Source: Asterias rubens (Eukaryota > Echinodermata > Asteroidea > Forcipulatida > Asteriidae). Taken from it: DNA of 64,000 nt. Each line of letters begins with the position of its first letter. Position 1 is the first letter of the stretch. The DNA lies in contig NC_047066.1 in NCBI RefSeq assembly GCF_902459465.1, positions 1,550,001 to 1,614,000 on the forward strand. Reading direction: 5' to 3'. This document shows positions 46,193 to 57,367 of the stretch, piece after piece. The notes beneath the pieces were generated by a model that made no database searches, was not told the origin of the DNA, and saw nothing but the letters and a program-made list of their open reading frames with translations. Made by a program: the position numbers and the translations under genes.

Positions 46193-46337
46193 GGCTCGGT
46201 TTCACAAAGACCTAAGATGTATCATACAATCTTAATTGCTTATCAAAGTGTGATGTCACAATACACATCACTTGATCACTTTGTTAATTTTGACAACTCG
46301 TCTTAAGATTGATCTTCGGTTTTGTGAAATCGAGCCC
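46193..46337. mobile_element. MITE, GGGCTCGGTTTCACAAAG ends
   Basis: GGGCTCGGTTTCACAAAGAC and, inverted, TTCGGTTTTGTGAAATCGAG then CCC bound 145 bp. The interior carries CTTAATTGCTTATCAAAGTG paired loosely with ACTTTGTTAATTTTG. Confidence 0.75.
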
Positions 46338-48324
46338 GTGCACTCCCACCCTCACACTTAATACTTTAACTTGACCCTAGCACTAAAACATAACAAATTC
46401 CACTCACAATAATAATTTAATTAATACTAACATGCACTTCACTCTCTGCACACACTGATCAAACCGCGCAAACTTAAAAAAAAGGTTTTAAAAATTTAAA
46501 AAACAAATTGCATTTTGTCTATTAGCGCTCAAAACGTGTTTAGAATACTATTATTATAATTACGCCTCAATACTTTATTTATATAATATTCTCTGCCTTG
46601 TAAAATAGCCTTGTTTGATGGTTACTTCTTTATAAATTATTAAAATGGCGTTGTACTGTTTTCTTGAAGATATGTAAATAAATGTGAGCTTTTAACTGAA
46701 TTGAATAATTATAAATTATTGTAATTTGTGTATTTACTTACTGTAGTTTATCTGAAGTACTGATACTGTAGTAAAGTCCACGGGAACATTATAATGACTT
46801 TAATTTCTTATTTACACAAGTTTAATTGTAGACAGTTATGAACACGTCGCGTGCATAGTTACTATTGTAACGTCGACTCGAGCGGTCTAAAAGTCTTCGC
46901 TGCAGCTAAACAATAATAATAATTGACACAATAAAGAAAACAACTGGTGTGAAGCAATATGTCTCCGTTACTGATAATGGTTTATTCTGTTTCCTTATTC
47001 TCTCTTGTCGATTAACTCCTTTTAATGATTCTCTTTAACTCCTTCTCTTTATTTAACCATAATCAAGCCCTGTGTGCGCAATTACTGACCTGTTCTCTCA
47101 ATCTGTTCTTTCCTCCAAGCCCGCCAAATCACAACTAAAAACGCAATCTAAAAATACCCACTGCTGCGGCCTGTGGTCAGCACATGCTGTCCATGTGATC
47201 CCACACAGTTGGTGTGCCCGGCACCGCTGGCGATAGCTCTGGAAGTAGGTCAGCAATTGCGCCCCATGCGACTGCTTCGCCACACTATTAATGCAGTATT
47301 TTTATGACCAGTGCACTACTGTGCGTACATCAGATTGTATTTTCGTAATGCCAGTATTGTTCACTGTAGTCTATGCTTACATAATTTTTACTATAAAATT
47401 TGTAAGTTTTTAACACTTATGCCAATGGAAATTGAAATTCCATATTAAAATAAGATGTGGAAAATAAATATTATCTAACTATTTTTCTAGAGTGTGTATT
47501 ACATGAATAGTTACCGGTTATAAAAGGGCATAAGCATTTCGTGTCCAAAATTATGCTCAAAGAAAACTGAATGAAAAAGTTTGATCGGTTTTCTGTCATT
47601 TATTTGATCTCCTTCAGCAAGGTTAAATTCTGCATAGGAATTGGAAATTCTAGCAGCAAAAATATAACATTAAATGACACATTGTTTTTGTCAGGTGCCA
47701 TATTGCTTACGCCCTTTTGTTACTGGGGAAAACGTACCCTTTGTGCCCGAAAGAAGGTTGAGTTTTATGCCATAACTAAAAATAGTTCTGTTTGCACCTA
47801 GGCCCAACTTAATAGAGCTGCTTCAGCAAGAAAATCATTGCTTACAATTTCGCTTAGAAGAAATGAGCAGGAAACATGTCACAACTTTTGTACGAAAATA
47901 GAAGTTGGCTGGTAATTCTGGTAAGCAAAATATTTGTTGCGCTTAGCTACTTGTGCTGAATAAGCAGCTTTTTCAAATGTCTATATGATTCTTTATATGT
48001 GTGTGGGGCGTTCCCAAGAGCCGTTCCCACGGCTCTGGCCGTTCCCTGATTAAAGCGCCCTCACTCGATCAAAAATAATTATTGCAAAATATTACGGGTC
48101 GCCCTCAGCGACTGTGTGACGTGAGGGCAGTCAGTTCATTCCGATCACATACGCTCGCCGGATATTTATTACGTTGCCCTCCCTGTAGGCCTACTGATTG
48201 CCATGTCGGGCCGTTGAATAAACCACGACAATTAATTTTAGGGTTGTAACATCTTTTACAATAAATTTATATATTTACAAGAGTTAACTGGAAAACGACA
48301 TCTTACTGTTTTGCTTCATGGGCG
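46338..48324. other. Non-coding; upstream of ARPC3
   Basis: No gene recognised. 47799-47978 is a GGGCCCAATTTCAT-family MITE. 48004-48050 has a short GTTCCCAAGAGCC / GGCTCTGGCCGTTCCC fold. The minus-strand frame at 47098-47283 has no recognisable features. Confidence 0.5.
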
Positions 48325-48484
48325 CAGCCATCTTGAAAAACATAGATGCATTGTGGGTGAAAATAGTCACGTGACATTTAGGAAGAGGCAGTGGCCCGTG
48401 TACTTCCGCGTTGGGGATCGGACTGCGGGTGGAACTGATTTTGTTTTCTTGTGTAGTTGAAGAATTGCAGAAAATCTCATCAAA
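48325..48484 (+). promoter_or_regulatory. Putative ARPC3 promoter and 5' UTR
   Basis: Just upstream of the ARPC3 ATG, a YY1-like motif (CAGCCATCTTG at 48325-48335) and a palindromic E-box (GTCACGTGAC at 48367-48376) precede GC-richer sequence with CTTCCGCG. No TATA box is seen. This fits a housekeeping promoter. The motif calls are inference from sequence alone. Confidence 0.5.
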
Positions 48485-51400
48485 ATGCCGGTAAGAAGAT
48501 GAACCTTTGTCTCAAAAAGTTTGTAATGTTTATATTTTTTTACAACTAGTTTATATCATATATATCGTAGGAGGTCCTGTTTTCGAGGTGTCCCTAAAAT
48601 CGTGGCAAATCTTTTACCTCTCTTTGCGCGATGTAAACAGTCCCTAGATACAAATTGTGTGGTTTTATTTGCCAAGCAAAGAGTCTCCTCTCCCTTGACC
48701 AAAACCCACTTATTTTAAGTTACTTGTGGATAACTTTCCGTATGGCGCCACCACTTTCCACTCATTTTATAAAAATGGATATATCAATCAGGTAAATTGG
48801 ATACTATATTATTTTATTTCGAATGAATAAGTGGTGGGAAAAGTTTCCGTATGGCGCCACCACTTATTCATTCGAAATAAAATAATATAGTATCCAATTT
48901 ACCTGATTGATATATCCATTTTTATAAAATGAGTGGAAAGTGGTGGCGCCATACGGAAAGTTATCCACAAGGGAAAAGTTTCCGTATGGCGCCACCACTT
49001 TTTCATTCGAAATAAAATAATATAGTATCTAATTTACCTGATTGATATATCCCTTTTTGTAAAAATGAGTGAAAAAGTGGTGGCGCCATACGGAAAGTTA
49101 TCCGGTACAAAAATATGTCATTATTAATTATTGACTTGAGGCCATTATATATAAAAATATTTGCCCACCGAAAAAGTTTCATCAAACACTATTTCAATTC
49201 ACAATTCATAATGATCAAATCATGTGACTGAATATTTTGCTGAGCATTCTGGAAAAAAATAATAGAGGCTTAAAGAAGCCATGTGCCTTATATCATTTTC
49301 TAATATTTTTGGAGATTTTTATTTTTTAACCCTCATATCAATATTATTATTATTATTAAAATTTAAAAATCAGCTTGTTGATTCAATTATCACTGTTTAT
49401 TTATACGCTTTATTATAATTATTAAGAAGGAAAAAAAAATTTAAAAATAAATAAAAATCAGTTTTGAAAGCCAGTAATTATTCACACATTTTATTAATGT
49501 TTTTATATTTTTTATTTTTCGCAAGTTACCATGGTAATTTTTAAAATTTAATAAAAAAATATTGTTTATAAAATGAAGACAACTGCTGGCTATAGAGTCA
49601 TACACAGAGTCTCAAAGAACACTTGTGGTCACTGCAGATGTTTCTTCCATGTATGGATTCACCGGGAAACCATACTTTCTTATTTGCCGTGAAAACAGGA
49701 AAAACTCAAAACAAATGGGGCCACTTGAAGTCATCGAAGATCGGTGTGTGGTGTGAACATTTCAATGTCCATCAAGTTTTAATATATGTTTGCATTCTTC
49801 ATATTAACAAATGAAGATAATTAGGGCATCGGTTGATATATGGCATCATTATTTATTTCCCAATTCAAAGAAAAAGGCATAATACCATAAAAACTGGTAA
49901 GAGGAGGATATAGTTTATATCAAATTAAGTCAAATTTTAAAAGTTAGTGTAGGCCTGCGACAATTCATATTCAACAACAACATTGTTGAGTGACTGAGAA
50001 CATTTTAAGTTTTTATTTCAAATTTATGTAATTGTAGTTAAGTTTGCCAGTACAATTAAATAGTTGATTTGATTTAGCATGTTCTCCCAGGACACAACAA
50101 TTGTTATTTATAGCAGATAAACTGCAACGCATGAAAGAATGGGGAATGGTGAGTGATAAGACCCAGTAACTGGGGCGCTAGATTCCTTTTTACGAAATTT
50201 TGACACTAGCGATTATCTAGCTAGTAGTGACAGATAATGTCAAAATTTTAAAAAAGGAATACAGCGCCCCAGTTACTGAATCTAGTGAGTGATCATCACT
50301 GTTGTGTGTGTACTCTGTGTGGTCCAACGAATATCTGTTTTAAACTTTATAAATATAAAGGGAGGAGACCCAGTACTGGGGCGCTGTACTTTGTTTTTCT
50401 TTGAAATGTTGTCATACAGCGCCCCAGTTACTGGGTCTTGGGAGGGTCTTGATTTTATATTGGTAATAAGCACTGCAGCTGTTGATAATGCTTTACAGAC
50501 ATTTGTAAGAAACAACTTCCTTCTAAAAAATGTGAATAAACCAAGCTGGATTATAAGATTTTGTCCATTCTATATTTTTGTCTAATAAAATGTTGAATAC
50601 ATTGGTCGATTCCTAAAAGCTAATCCAGACACCTGTGAAACATAGTGTAAAGGCCGGTTTATAGTTGGTCGCGGGATGGTCGCGTGATGAAAATCTTGAC
50701 ACGCTATCAAAAACAGGTACAGTTTTTAGGCCTCAGCAATGACCATAAACTGTGTCGCGTGCGTAAATTTCCATCCCGCGACCATCACGCGACCGACTTT
50801 AAACCGGCATTTAGCCAGAGGGATATCTGCACTCTGAGTGTCTTTAAGACACCCTGTTTTAAATTTGGACACCCTGTAACCTGCTTTATCTGTCTGTCAT
50901 TTACATGTTCGATGTTAATGTACCATGAGTGAACAATTTGGACACTCAGTTTTTAAATAATAGCTCCCTTTACAGGCAATGAATTTCATCTTTGATTGGG
51001 CAAGGCCATTTTCATTTTGTAATATAGGGCATTTCCATTGGAAAATCTTAAAGTCAATGAGAACATTTTCAAGGGGCGCCAGGGCCAAGACAAGGGCAAT
51101 TTAGGCAATGGCCTCCATGGCCTGCGTGTAATTCCAGCCCCGCCTACAACCAAATCTTGGCTATAACCTTGCTTAATAAACGATTTACTTTCATTTTCTT
51201 ATTTTTTTTTTTTTTCGTTTCAGGCATATCACTCTGCCCTTCAAGCTCAAACGAGTGTTTGCAAACTAGCGTTGCTTCCACTAAACACCAAATTTAAAGG
51301 CCCAGCACCTCCAGGTAATTCGACTAAAAAGTTTGAGGGATAATGCAACATCCGTGTCTGGTTTGCCTTTAACGGTTTCCTTGACCAGCCAGCAGGACCA

Positions 51401-54400
51401 GGGCCCACTTTCATGGCTCTGCTTACCGCACTGAATTCTGCACTTACGATAACCATTCTCTGCTTACATGTGTATGTGCAAGGGCTGATTTTATGCGCTA
51501 GTTTTGTATAAGCCTAGAATGCCTGGTAACGTTGGGTACGCATGCTCACAAACGAAATTCCCCACTAACCAGTGAATTTCGCTTGACGTAAGCACAGACA
51601 TGACAGAATTCTCTGCAAGCGCCGATTCTTTGCTGAAATGGTAAGCAGAGCCATAAAATTGGGCCCATTAAGTTTGTCATTTCACTGGTCCATCAACTTT
51701 TTTGCTAGTCCATATTTCACACTCACATCGAATGACGTGTTTATTCACAAATTTGTTTTTGGACAGTATAACGGTGGACTCTTTATAATGCCCGGAAAGG
51801 TTTAGTTGAAAGCTTACTGATATAAAAGTCATAAATTACTATTTCTTTTTTTCCTCTATTTCTTTTTCCTCTAAAATTACCCTAAAACTATTTTCCCCTC
51901 TTTTTCCCTCTAAAATGAAGTATTATTCTAGAAAACTTTATCCTAGTTTTTTTTACTATGTTCTCCTGACTCACAACGGATTTTACGGATTTTAGTTTTG
52001 CAGATTTGTTATTTCATGGTTGATTGCCCAAAACATGACAGTGCCTGTGACTGTCTTGTCAAGCTCTACTAATACTGTGAAGTAGCGTAGTTTTGGAGAA
52101 AGAAGTAATTTCTCACTTAACTACTTAAAAGACTTACTTCAGCTGAAGCCTTTTATTATAAATGCATCTCAAAGCACACAAAGTACAAGTAGTGCAACAA
52201 GTGTGTTTTTTCCTCCATGTTTTTTGTTTTAATGCATGTTGGGATACACCAAGGGAGAATACTGGTCTTTGACAATTACCAAACGTGTCCAGTGCCTTTA
52301 ATGTTTAAATTTGTGTTCCCAATTCAAATTGTAACAGTTACACTTCTTTTTCTTCCTATTTGAAGGTGATGGAAATCCTGACATCATCGATGAATCCATG
52401 TCCTATTTCAAGGCCAATGTGTTCTTCAGAACCTATGAAATCAAAGTAAGGAGCCACAACCTTTTACTTTTCATGGAAGTTTAAAAGATTGTTTGGGGTT
52501 AAACAAAGACAAATTTACAATACTAATTAGTTCAATGGATGTTAAATTTGCATCAGGGATGAAGAATATTATTTACTGTTTACCAAAAATGCCCAATGGC
52601 TTTAACTGACGACCTTCGCCGTTTTAGATTAGATTTCATACCACATACCTGTACATTGACCTCCAAGATTGCTCGATAACTTGAGGCGAAATTTTTTAAT
52701 CCTATATTTAAGCATATTTTACTGCAAAAATTTACGAAATGTTCGAAATGGAAGTTGTTTGTCATGGAAGTTTGGAAAAAAGTCGGGGTAAAAATAAAGT
52801 CTAATTATGTTTATTGTGAAAGGATCCTTACATGTACTTCTTGCCTCCAGTTTACAGGTCTGTGATGTAATAGGATTTTTTCCTAATTTCCTGATTGTTG
52901 ATCGATCTGTTGGGGAACACACTTAACTAAATCACTGCAGCTCGCAAGCCTGAGGAAACCTGTAAACAAGGTTGCTTGCTATGTGAACCAGAAACACCAG
53001 GGTTAACCCTACACTTCCAATCCTAGTTAATGTGATAGGATATAGAGTTTAATAATGTCCCATCTGAAGGACAAAGTAATAATGATTAAGTATCTTGCTC
53101 AAACCAAGTATTCTTTCTCAAGCACACACAAATCACAATTGGGACTCAGATCGAGGCTCGTGACTAAATCAAGCCATGTTTCTCTAAAAAGACCCAAAGG
53201 TGCACCAACTCAAAGTTTGCAAATGTTTGGTACTGTTTTTACCTTTATCCAACCATGATCAAGTCAGACACTCATTGCAAACTGCAATGTTTTGTTATTT
53301 ATTTTCAGAGTGAAGCAGACAGAGTTCTGATCTACATCACACTATACATCACTGAGTGCCTGAAGAAATTGCAAAGGGTACGTTCTCTCTAGACCCCTTG
53401 CATTACGCGCAGCATACTCAGATGTGCGTATCATGGGTTTCATTTTGGGTGTCAAAATCGTATACAAACGTGCACAAATGAGAGTTGACACCCAAAATGA
53501 TGCGCATTGTTCTGAGGCACGTTCTGTATTGTGTAAGAAATCAGAAATCGAAACGCTACAGGTAGGCGGAGGTCAGGTAGGCTGAGATTTTTACGCACAG
53601 AGAACAGCTATTGTCCAATGATCTGCTTCCTTTTTGATACCGTGACGTCATACACAATGGGTCTATTTGTTTAAACTTCGTACTCTTTGGTAACATTTTC
53701 CAGCGAGTTGACCATCCGTTTGAAATTTTCAACTGGAAAGGTTGCAGGGTCCTCCCAATGCATGAGCATATTTAGCTGATTTGCACAAATTGAGTGTCTG
53801 TATGCGCCAATTGCAGCTGAATGCAAAAAGACTGATGCGCAACAAAATAAGTTTGTGTTGGGGTAGTTTTTGTTTTTCCTTCAGACCAATTGAACCAAAC
53901 ATCAAGATAAAACCATGTGTATTGCTTCAGATAGCACAGCAGGGCCAGGGTTTGCCCTCAATTTGTTGTTTTAGTGATCGACCGGTAGAACTGTTTAGTT
54001 TGTCGTTTCACTAGTCCATTAGCTTTTTTACTTCTCATAATTTCGAAATAGAGACACTTTTCAACATTTAAGTAGCCAGCCGGACCACTTAGAGTTTGAC
54101 TGGACCTCGGGTGTTTGTATTATTATTATTATTGTTATGGTTTATTTTAAAAACTGCTCATTGCAGCTTCATGTACTGGCTGAATTACAAAACAGTGTAC
54201 ATAAAAATTAACAGAAATACAACGGGTTGAAGTGACATTTGGCCAGTGGACCACTGTTCAGGGAGTGGACCACTGTTAAGGGAGTGGACCACTGTTTAGG
54301 GAGTGGACCACTGTTCAGGGAGTAGACCACTGTTACGGGAGAAGGCCGAGGGCTTTAAAAAAAAAATCCAGGTAGAAAATATTCCCATGGATCTTGTAAC

Positions 54401-56450
54401 AATTCAAGCCAAACTTCCAGATTTGGGTCCAGATTGCCCCACCGTTTTGAAAAATCCTGGTGTGAAACCTGCGTTGTGTACACCAAAGTTAGCTTTGTTA
54501 TAATAAAGCTATTGTATGTGGTGGACTTTGTAGATACATTCACTTCATAATATCATACTGCCATGGTCACTATTAATGTTATTTAAAATGTGTAATTATG
54601 TAAATAACATTTGGTGTATATTATAGGCCTAATAATTGAGCATTGTTCACAATGTCCATGTTGTATTTTTGTTGTATTCTTTGTATGCTTTGTCTGTATT
54701 CATGATACAGTTAGTATTTATTTATTAGTCCATTTAGTGCTGTTTTCCTATTTTGTTTTGTTTTGTTGTAACAGCCACATCCACCATAAGCCTCGGCTTT
54801 TAGGACATTGTAGGATGATGCCTCCATGTGACTGTGGAAGTAAAAGTGATATTGATTATATTGACTATAAGTGATTGATTGATGAGCTTTATAAACCCCA
54901 CCCCTATTTTATGGAACTCGTGTACTTGACTCCAGGCCAACTGTTGTGATTTTGCTGTTAATGTACTAAATTTAGCAGATTTGAACCAGATTAACGAAGG
55001 GAATTTTGAGAGTAGCTTAGAGTTAAATGTGAAAAGAAAAATGCAAGTAAATTTTTTCACTATTTTGTATTTTTATGTTAATTTTTTTTCTTTCAAAAGC
55101 CCGATAATAAACTAAGGTGACCCAAGTGCTTCTGTTTTTTATCAGTTTGAATGAACAGTGGTCCTTGTTTGTACTCATTTCAGGAGATTGAAATATAATT
55201 CTTAAATTTTATTTTCAGTGCACATCCAAGGTTAACGGTAAGAAGGACCTGATCAGCCTTGCTATAGCTAACTTTGACATTCCTGGTGAGCCACGGTTCC
55301 CGTTGAACGCCATGTACCAGAAGCCATCTAACAAGAATGAAGCAGGTAAGATAACAGAAATTTATGATTGGGCTCATAGTAATAAAGGATTCGGGTACTT
55401 TTTCAAAATGTCCTCAGATTTACATTAAACTTACAAGATTTGAAGATAATGATAGTGGAAAGCTTCCCTTCAAATATTACTTATTGGGGTTCTGTAGTTT
55501 TTGTGAAATGAGTAAAACAATGTCAGGAAAATAGTTTTTTTCTCAGTACCGTATTAGCATGTAAAAAAATGTTAACCAGTTGTGGTACGTTCATAGCTGG
55601 TTAATCTGTTTTACATGCTAAAATAGTTTTCATCCGACTAGGACCAAAATTATTTCCCAACATTGTTTTACTCAATTCTCAAAAACAAAAGCACCTCAGT
55701 GAGTAATATTTGAAGGGAACCTTTCTACTTTCATTATCTTCAAACCCTATAAGTTTAGCGTAAATCTGTGCAGACATTTCGAAAAAGTACCCAAATCCTT
55801 TACAGGGAATGTTTTTTACAATTAATGGCAATAAAATCTTACTTCGTTATAAGTAAAGTAGCTTTGGTATAAAGCATTTTGATGAACATTTGTTTTCATG
55901 TGTTGAAAGATGTCAGTTTTTACGCCCGAAAATTTTGATCTGAGAGATTGTGCATTCTTTTGTGGATTATTCTTCCTGCATGGTAATTGTCACATCTACA
56001 TAGGTACATAGGATTAAAACAACCCAACGTTTACTTTTAAACAGGTTGGGCTCGTCATGATTGAGCGTTTGAGTAGCACCAGATTCTAGGTCTGATTCTG
56101 ATGTTTGCTGGATGTTTGCCTCTGTATTTCTGCCATTGTTGGCTGTAGATTCTGCTTATTCTCTTAAATGTGTTTACAAACTTTTTGAAACAAAGGGCCT
56201 TTCTGAATAGAATAAAGTTCTTTGAAATGAATTTCTCTGATGAATCAATTTTTATTTATTTTTTCATTTTTTAATTCTCTATACTCCAACAGATCAAGTT
56301 CGATCGTACCTGACCCAGATTCGGCAAGAGACTGGACAGCGTCTCGTAGAAAAAGTCTTTGATCCGGCAACAGATAAACCAAGCAAGTGGTGGATGTGCT
56401 TTGCTAAAAGAAAGTTTATGGAGAAGAGTCTGTCTGCACCTGGCCAATAA
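48485..56450 (+). CDS. Actin-related protein 2/3 complex subunit 3
   Basis: Small p21 subunit of the Arp2/3 complex, which nucleates branched actin filaments in the cytoplasm. Six exons: 48485-48490 (only Met-Pro), 51224-51314, 52366-52445, 53309-53377, 55219-55345 and 56293-56450. All junctions are GT/AG and the phases agree, giving 176 residues against about 178 in vertebrates. Diagnostic segments are MPAYHSALQ at the start, [81 protein letters not shown] and the C-terminal SLSAPGQ. Every part of the family is represented, so the gene looks complete and functional. The tiny first coding exon is easily missed by gene finders. Its introns are loaded with MITEs. Confidence 0.97.
48723..48971. 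mobile_element. Perfect 115-bp inverted repeat in ARPC3 intron 1
   Basis: 48723-48837 and 48857-48971 are exact reverse complements around a 19-nt spacer. Outer ends read CTTGTGGATAACTTTCCGTA and the inner ends AATAAGTGGTGG. The motif TTCCGTATGGCGCCACCACT occurs again in the spacer and in the next element, so two copies of one MITE family probably lie head to head here. Confidence 0.9.
48971..49103. mobile_element. MITE, TTCCGTATGGCGCCACCACT family
   Basis: Terminal inverted repeats of about 30 bp: AAGTTTCCGTATGGCGCCAC and GTGGCGCCATACGGAAAGTT. The interior ATTCGAAATAAAATAATATA and CCTGATTGATATATCC match the right arm of the adjacent foldback. Confidence 0.85.
50158..50284. mobile_element. 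MITE with 9-bp target duplication
   Basis: Long inverted ends (GACCCAGTAACTGGGGCGCT ... AGCGCCCCAGTTACTGAATC) surround a short core. The direct repeat GTGAGTGAT at 50149-50157 and 50285-50293 immediately brackets it, a length typical of Mutator-like elements. Confidence 0.85.
50366..50440. mobile_element. Minimal MITE with the same ends
   Basis: About 75 bp: AGACCCAGTACTGGGGCGCT, a core of about 30 nt, then CAGCGCCCCAGTTACTGGGT. It shares its termini with 50158-50284 but not the core. Confidence 0.8.
50650..50811. mobile_element. MITE, GGCCGGTTTATAGTTGGTCG ends
   Basis: Inverted ends of about 40 bp: AAGGCCGGTTTATAGTTGGT through GGTCGCGTGATG, and CATCACGCGACCGACTTTAA through ACCGGCAT. Interior non-coding. 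Confidence 0.8.
51401..51666. mobile_element. MITE, GGGCCCAATTTCAT family, well preserved
   Basis: GGGCCCACTTTCATGGCTCT with GCTTACCG, and the inverse GGTAAGCAGAGCCATAAAAT then TGGGCCC, bound 266 bp in ARPC3 intron 2. TAGAATGCCTGGTAACGTTG is shared with the 59487 copy. Confidence 0.8.
52070..52297 (+). mobile_element. MITE M1 fragment in ARPC3 intron 2
   Basis: From GTGAAGTAGCGTAGTTTTGG through GGTCTTTGACAATTACCAAA to GTGTCCAGTGCCT, followed by TTAA at 52298-52301. The left end is missing. It ends about 65 bp before the exon 3 acceptor. Confidence 0.75.
53425..53515. repeat. Inverted repeat CATTTTGGGTGTCAA
   Basis: CATTTTGGGTGTCAA (53441-53455) and its exact inverse (53485-53499) surround a 29-nt loop; GATGTGCGTATCAT and GATGCGCATTGTTC extend the pairing. 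In ARPC3 intron 4. Confidence 0.75.
54245..54340. repeat. 19-bp tandem repeat, five units
   Basis: GTGGACCACTGTTCAGGGA repeated five times with single-base changes, in ARPC3 intron 4. Confidence 0.9.
55383..55802. mobile_element. Element M3, intact, in ARPC3 intron 5
   Basis: TAAAGGATTCGGGTACTTTT and its inverse AAAAAGTACCCAAATCCTTT bound 420 bp. The arms pair over more than 100 bp (AAACTTACAAGATTTGAAGA with CTTCAAACCCTATAAGTTTA; AGGGAACCTTTC with GAAAGCTTCCCT). A second fold (TAGCATGTAAAA / TTTTACATGCTA, about 55555-55624) sits in the centre. It begins 37 bp after the exon 5 donor. Confidence 0.85.
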
Positions 56451-56619
56451 AGGTCATGGGTCAACGGTCAAGAAATGGATGTCAGTCTGTCTTATTATTT
56501 TAATTTACTCAAGCCTTTTACCAGGCATGCAATTTTTCTTCAGCTGATCTGGTCCCAATTTCATGATGCTGTTAAGCAAAATATAGTCTGTAACATTTTG
56601 CAAACTTAACTACAAATTT

Positions 56620-56625
56620 AATAAA
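56620..56625 (+). terminator. Proximal ARPC3 polyadenylation signal
   Basis: AATAAA 170 bp after the stop codon. It is the first canonical signal downstream and lies in the duplicated 71-bp segment. Confidence 0.55.
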
Positions 56626-57333
56626 TCTTTAATTTGAAATCATTACTGAGTTGTTATTTTATGCAAATGTTGAGATACACCAACTGTGAAGACTAGTCTT
56701 TGACAATTACAATAGTGTCTAGTGTCTTTAAATCAGTGCCATGAAATAGGGCCTGATAAATGTCAAAGACGATGATACTTTTCTTTAGGGTTCATACCTT
56801 TTTATTTAATGTACAACCATGGTTTTACAGGCTATGGCCCAATTTCAAAGAGCTGCTTAAACACAGCTGCTTAAATAAAAGTATGCTTACTAGAGTAAGG
56901 CTATCAGCCACAATACAATGTCACATGTTTCTTTGAAACTGCTAACCTCTTAATTTTGGCTAAGCAGACAAATTGTTAAGCAATATTTACTCCACGATAG
57001 AAGAATATAATAGCAAGACAGTTCCCTAAAGATCAATCTCTACCTGGCAAGTAGATACACACATGGTGTTACTGCAAACCAAATATATATCAATATTTAC
57101 TGCTAAAGGAGCTCTATAAAACTGGGCGGGGGGGGGGGAGCTGGTTAGTATTTGAAGCCACGATAGTGTGCATCAACTTTTTAGATAATTGTACCAACAG
57201 TAGGAGGGTTGCAAATTTAAATTATAAATTCTTTATTTTGAAGGTAAATGCAGTAGTATTACACAACATTGCTTTTAAATCTTCTATTGTAAAAGAATAG
57301 TCTGTAACATTTTGCAAACTTGAATACAAATTT

Positions 57334-57339
57334 AATAAA
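57334..57339 (+). terminator. Second, duplicated polyadenylation signal
   Basis: An AATAAA in the second copy of the 71-bp segment, so a longer 3' UTR carrying MITE sequence is possible. Confidence 0.4.
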
Positions 57340-57367
57340 TCTTTAATTTGAAATTATTACTGAGTTG

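Larger units (their letters stand above)
56583..57367. repeat. 71-bp direct duplication of ARPC3 3' UTR around a 643-bp insert
   Basis: ATAGTCTGTAACATTTTGCA through ATCTTTAATTTGAAAT to TACTGAGTTG occurs at 56583-56653 and 57297-57367 with few differences. The insert between them begins with an M1 fragment (56654-56728), then a GGGCCCAATTTCAT MITE (56835-57127) that itself holds an element R fragment (56992-57091). Confidence 0.8.
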
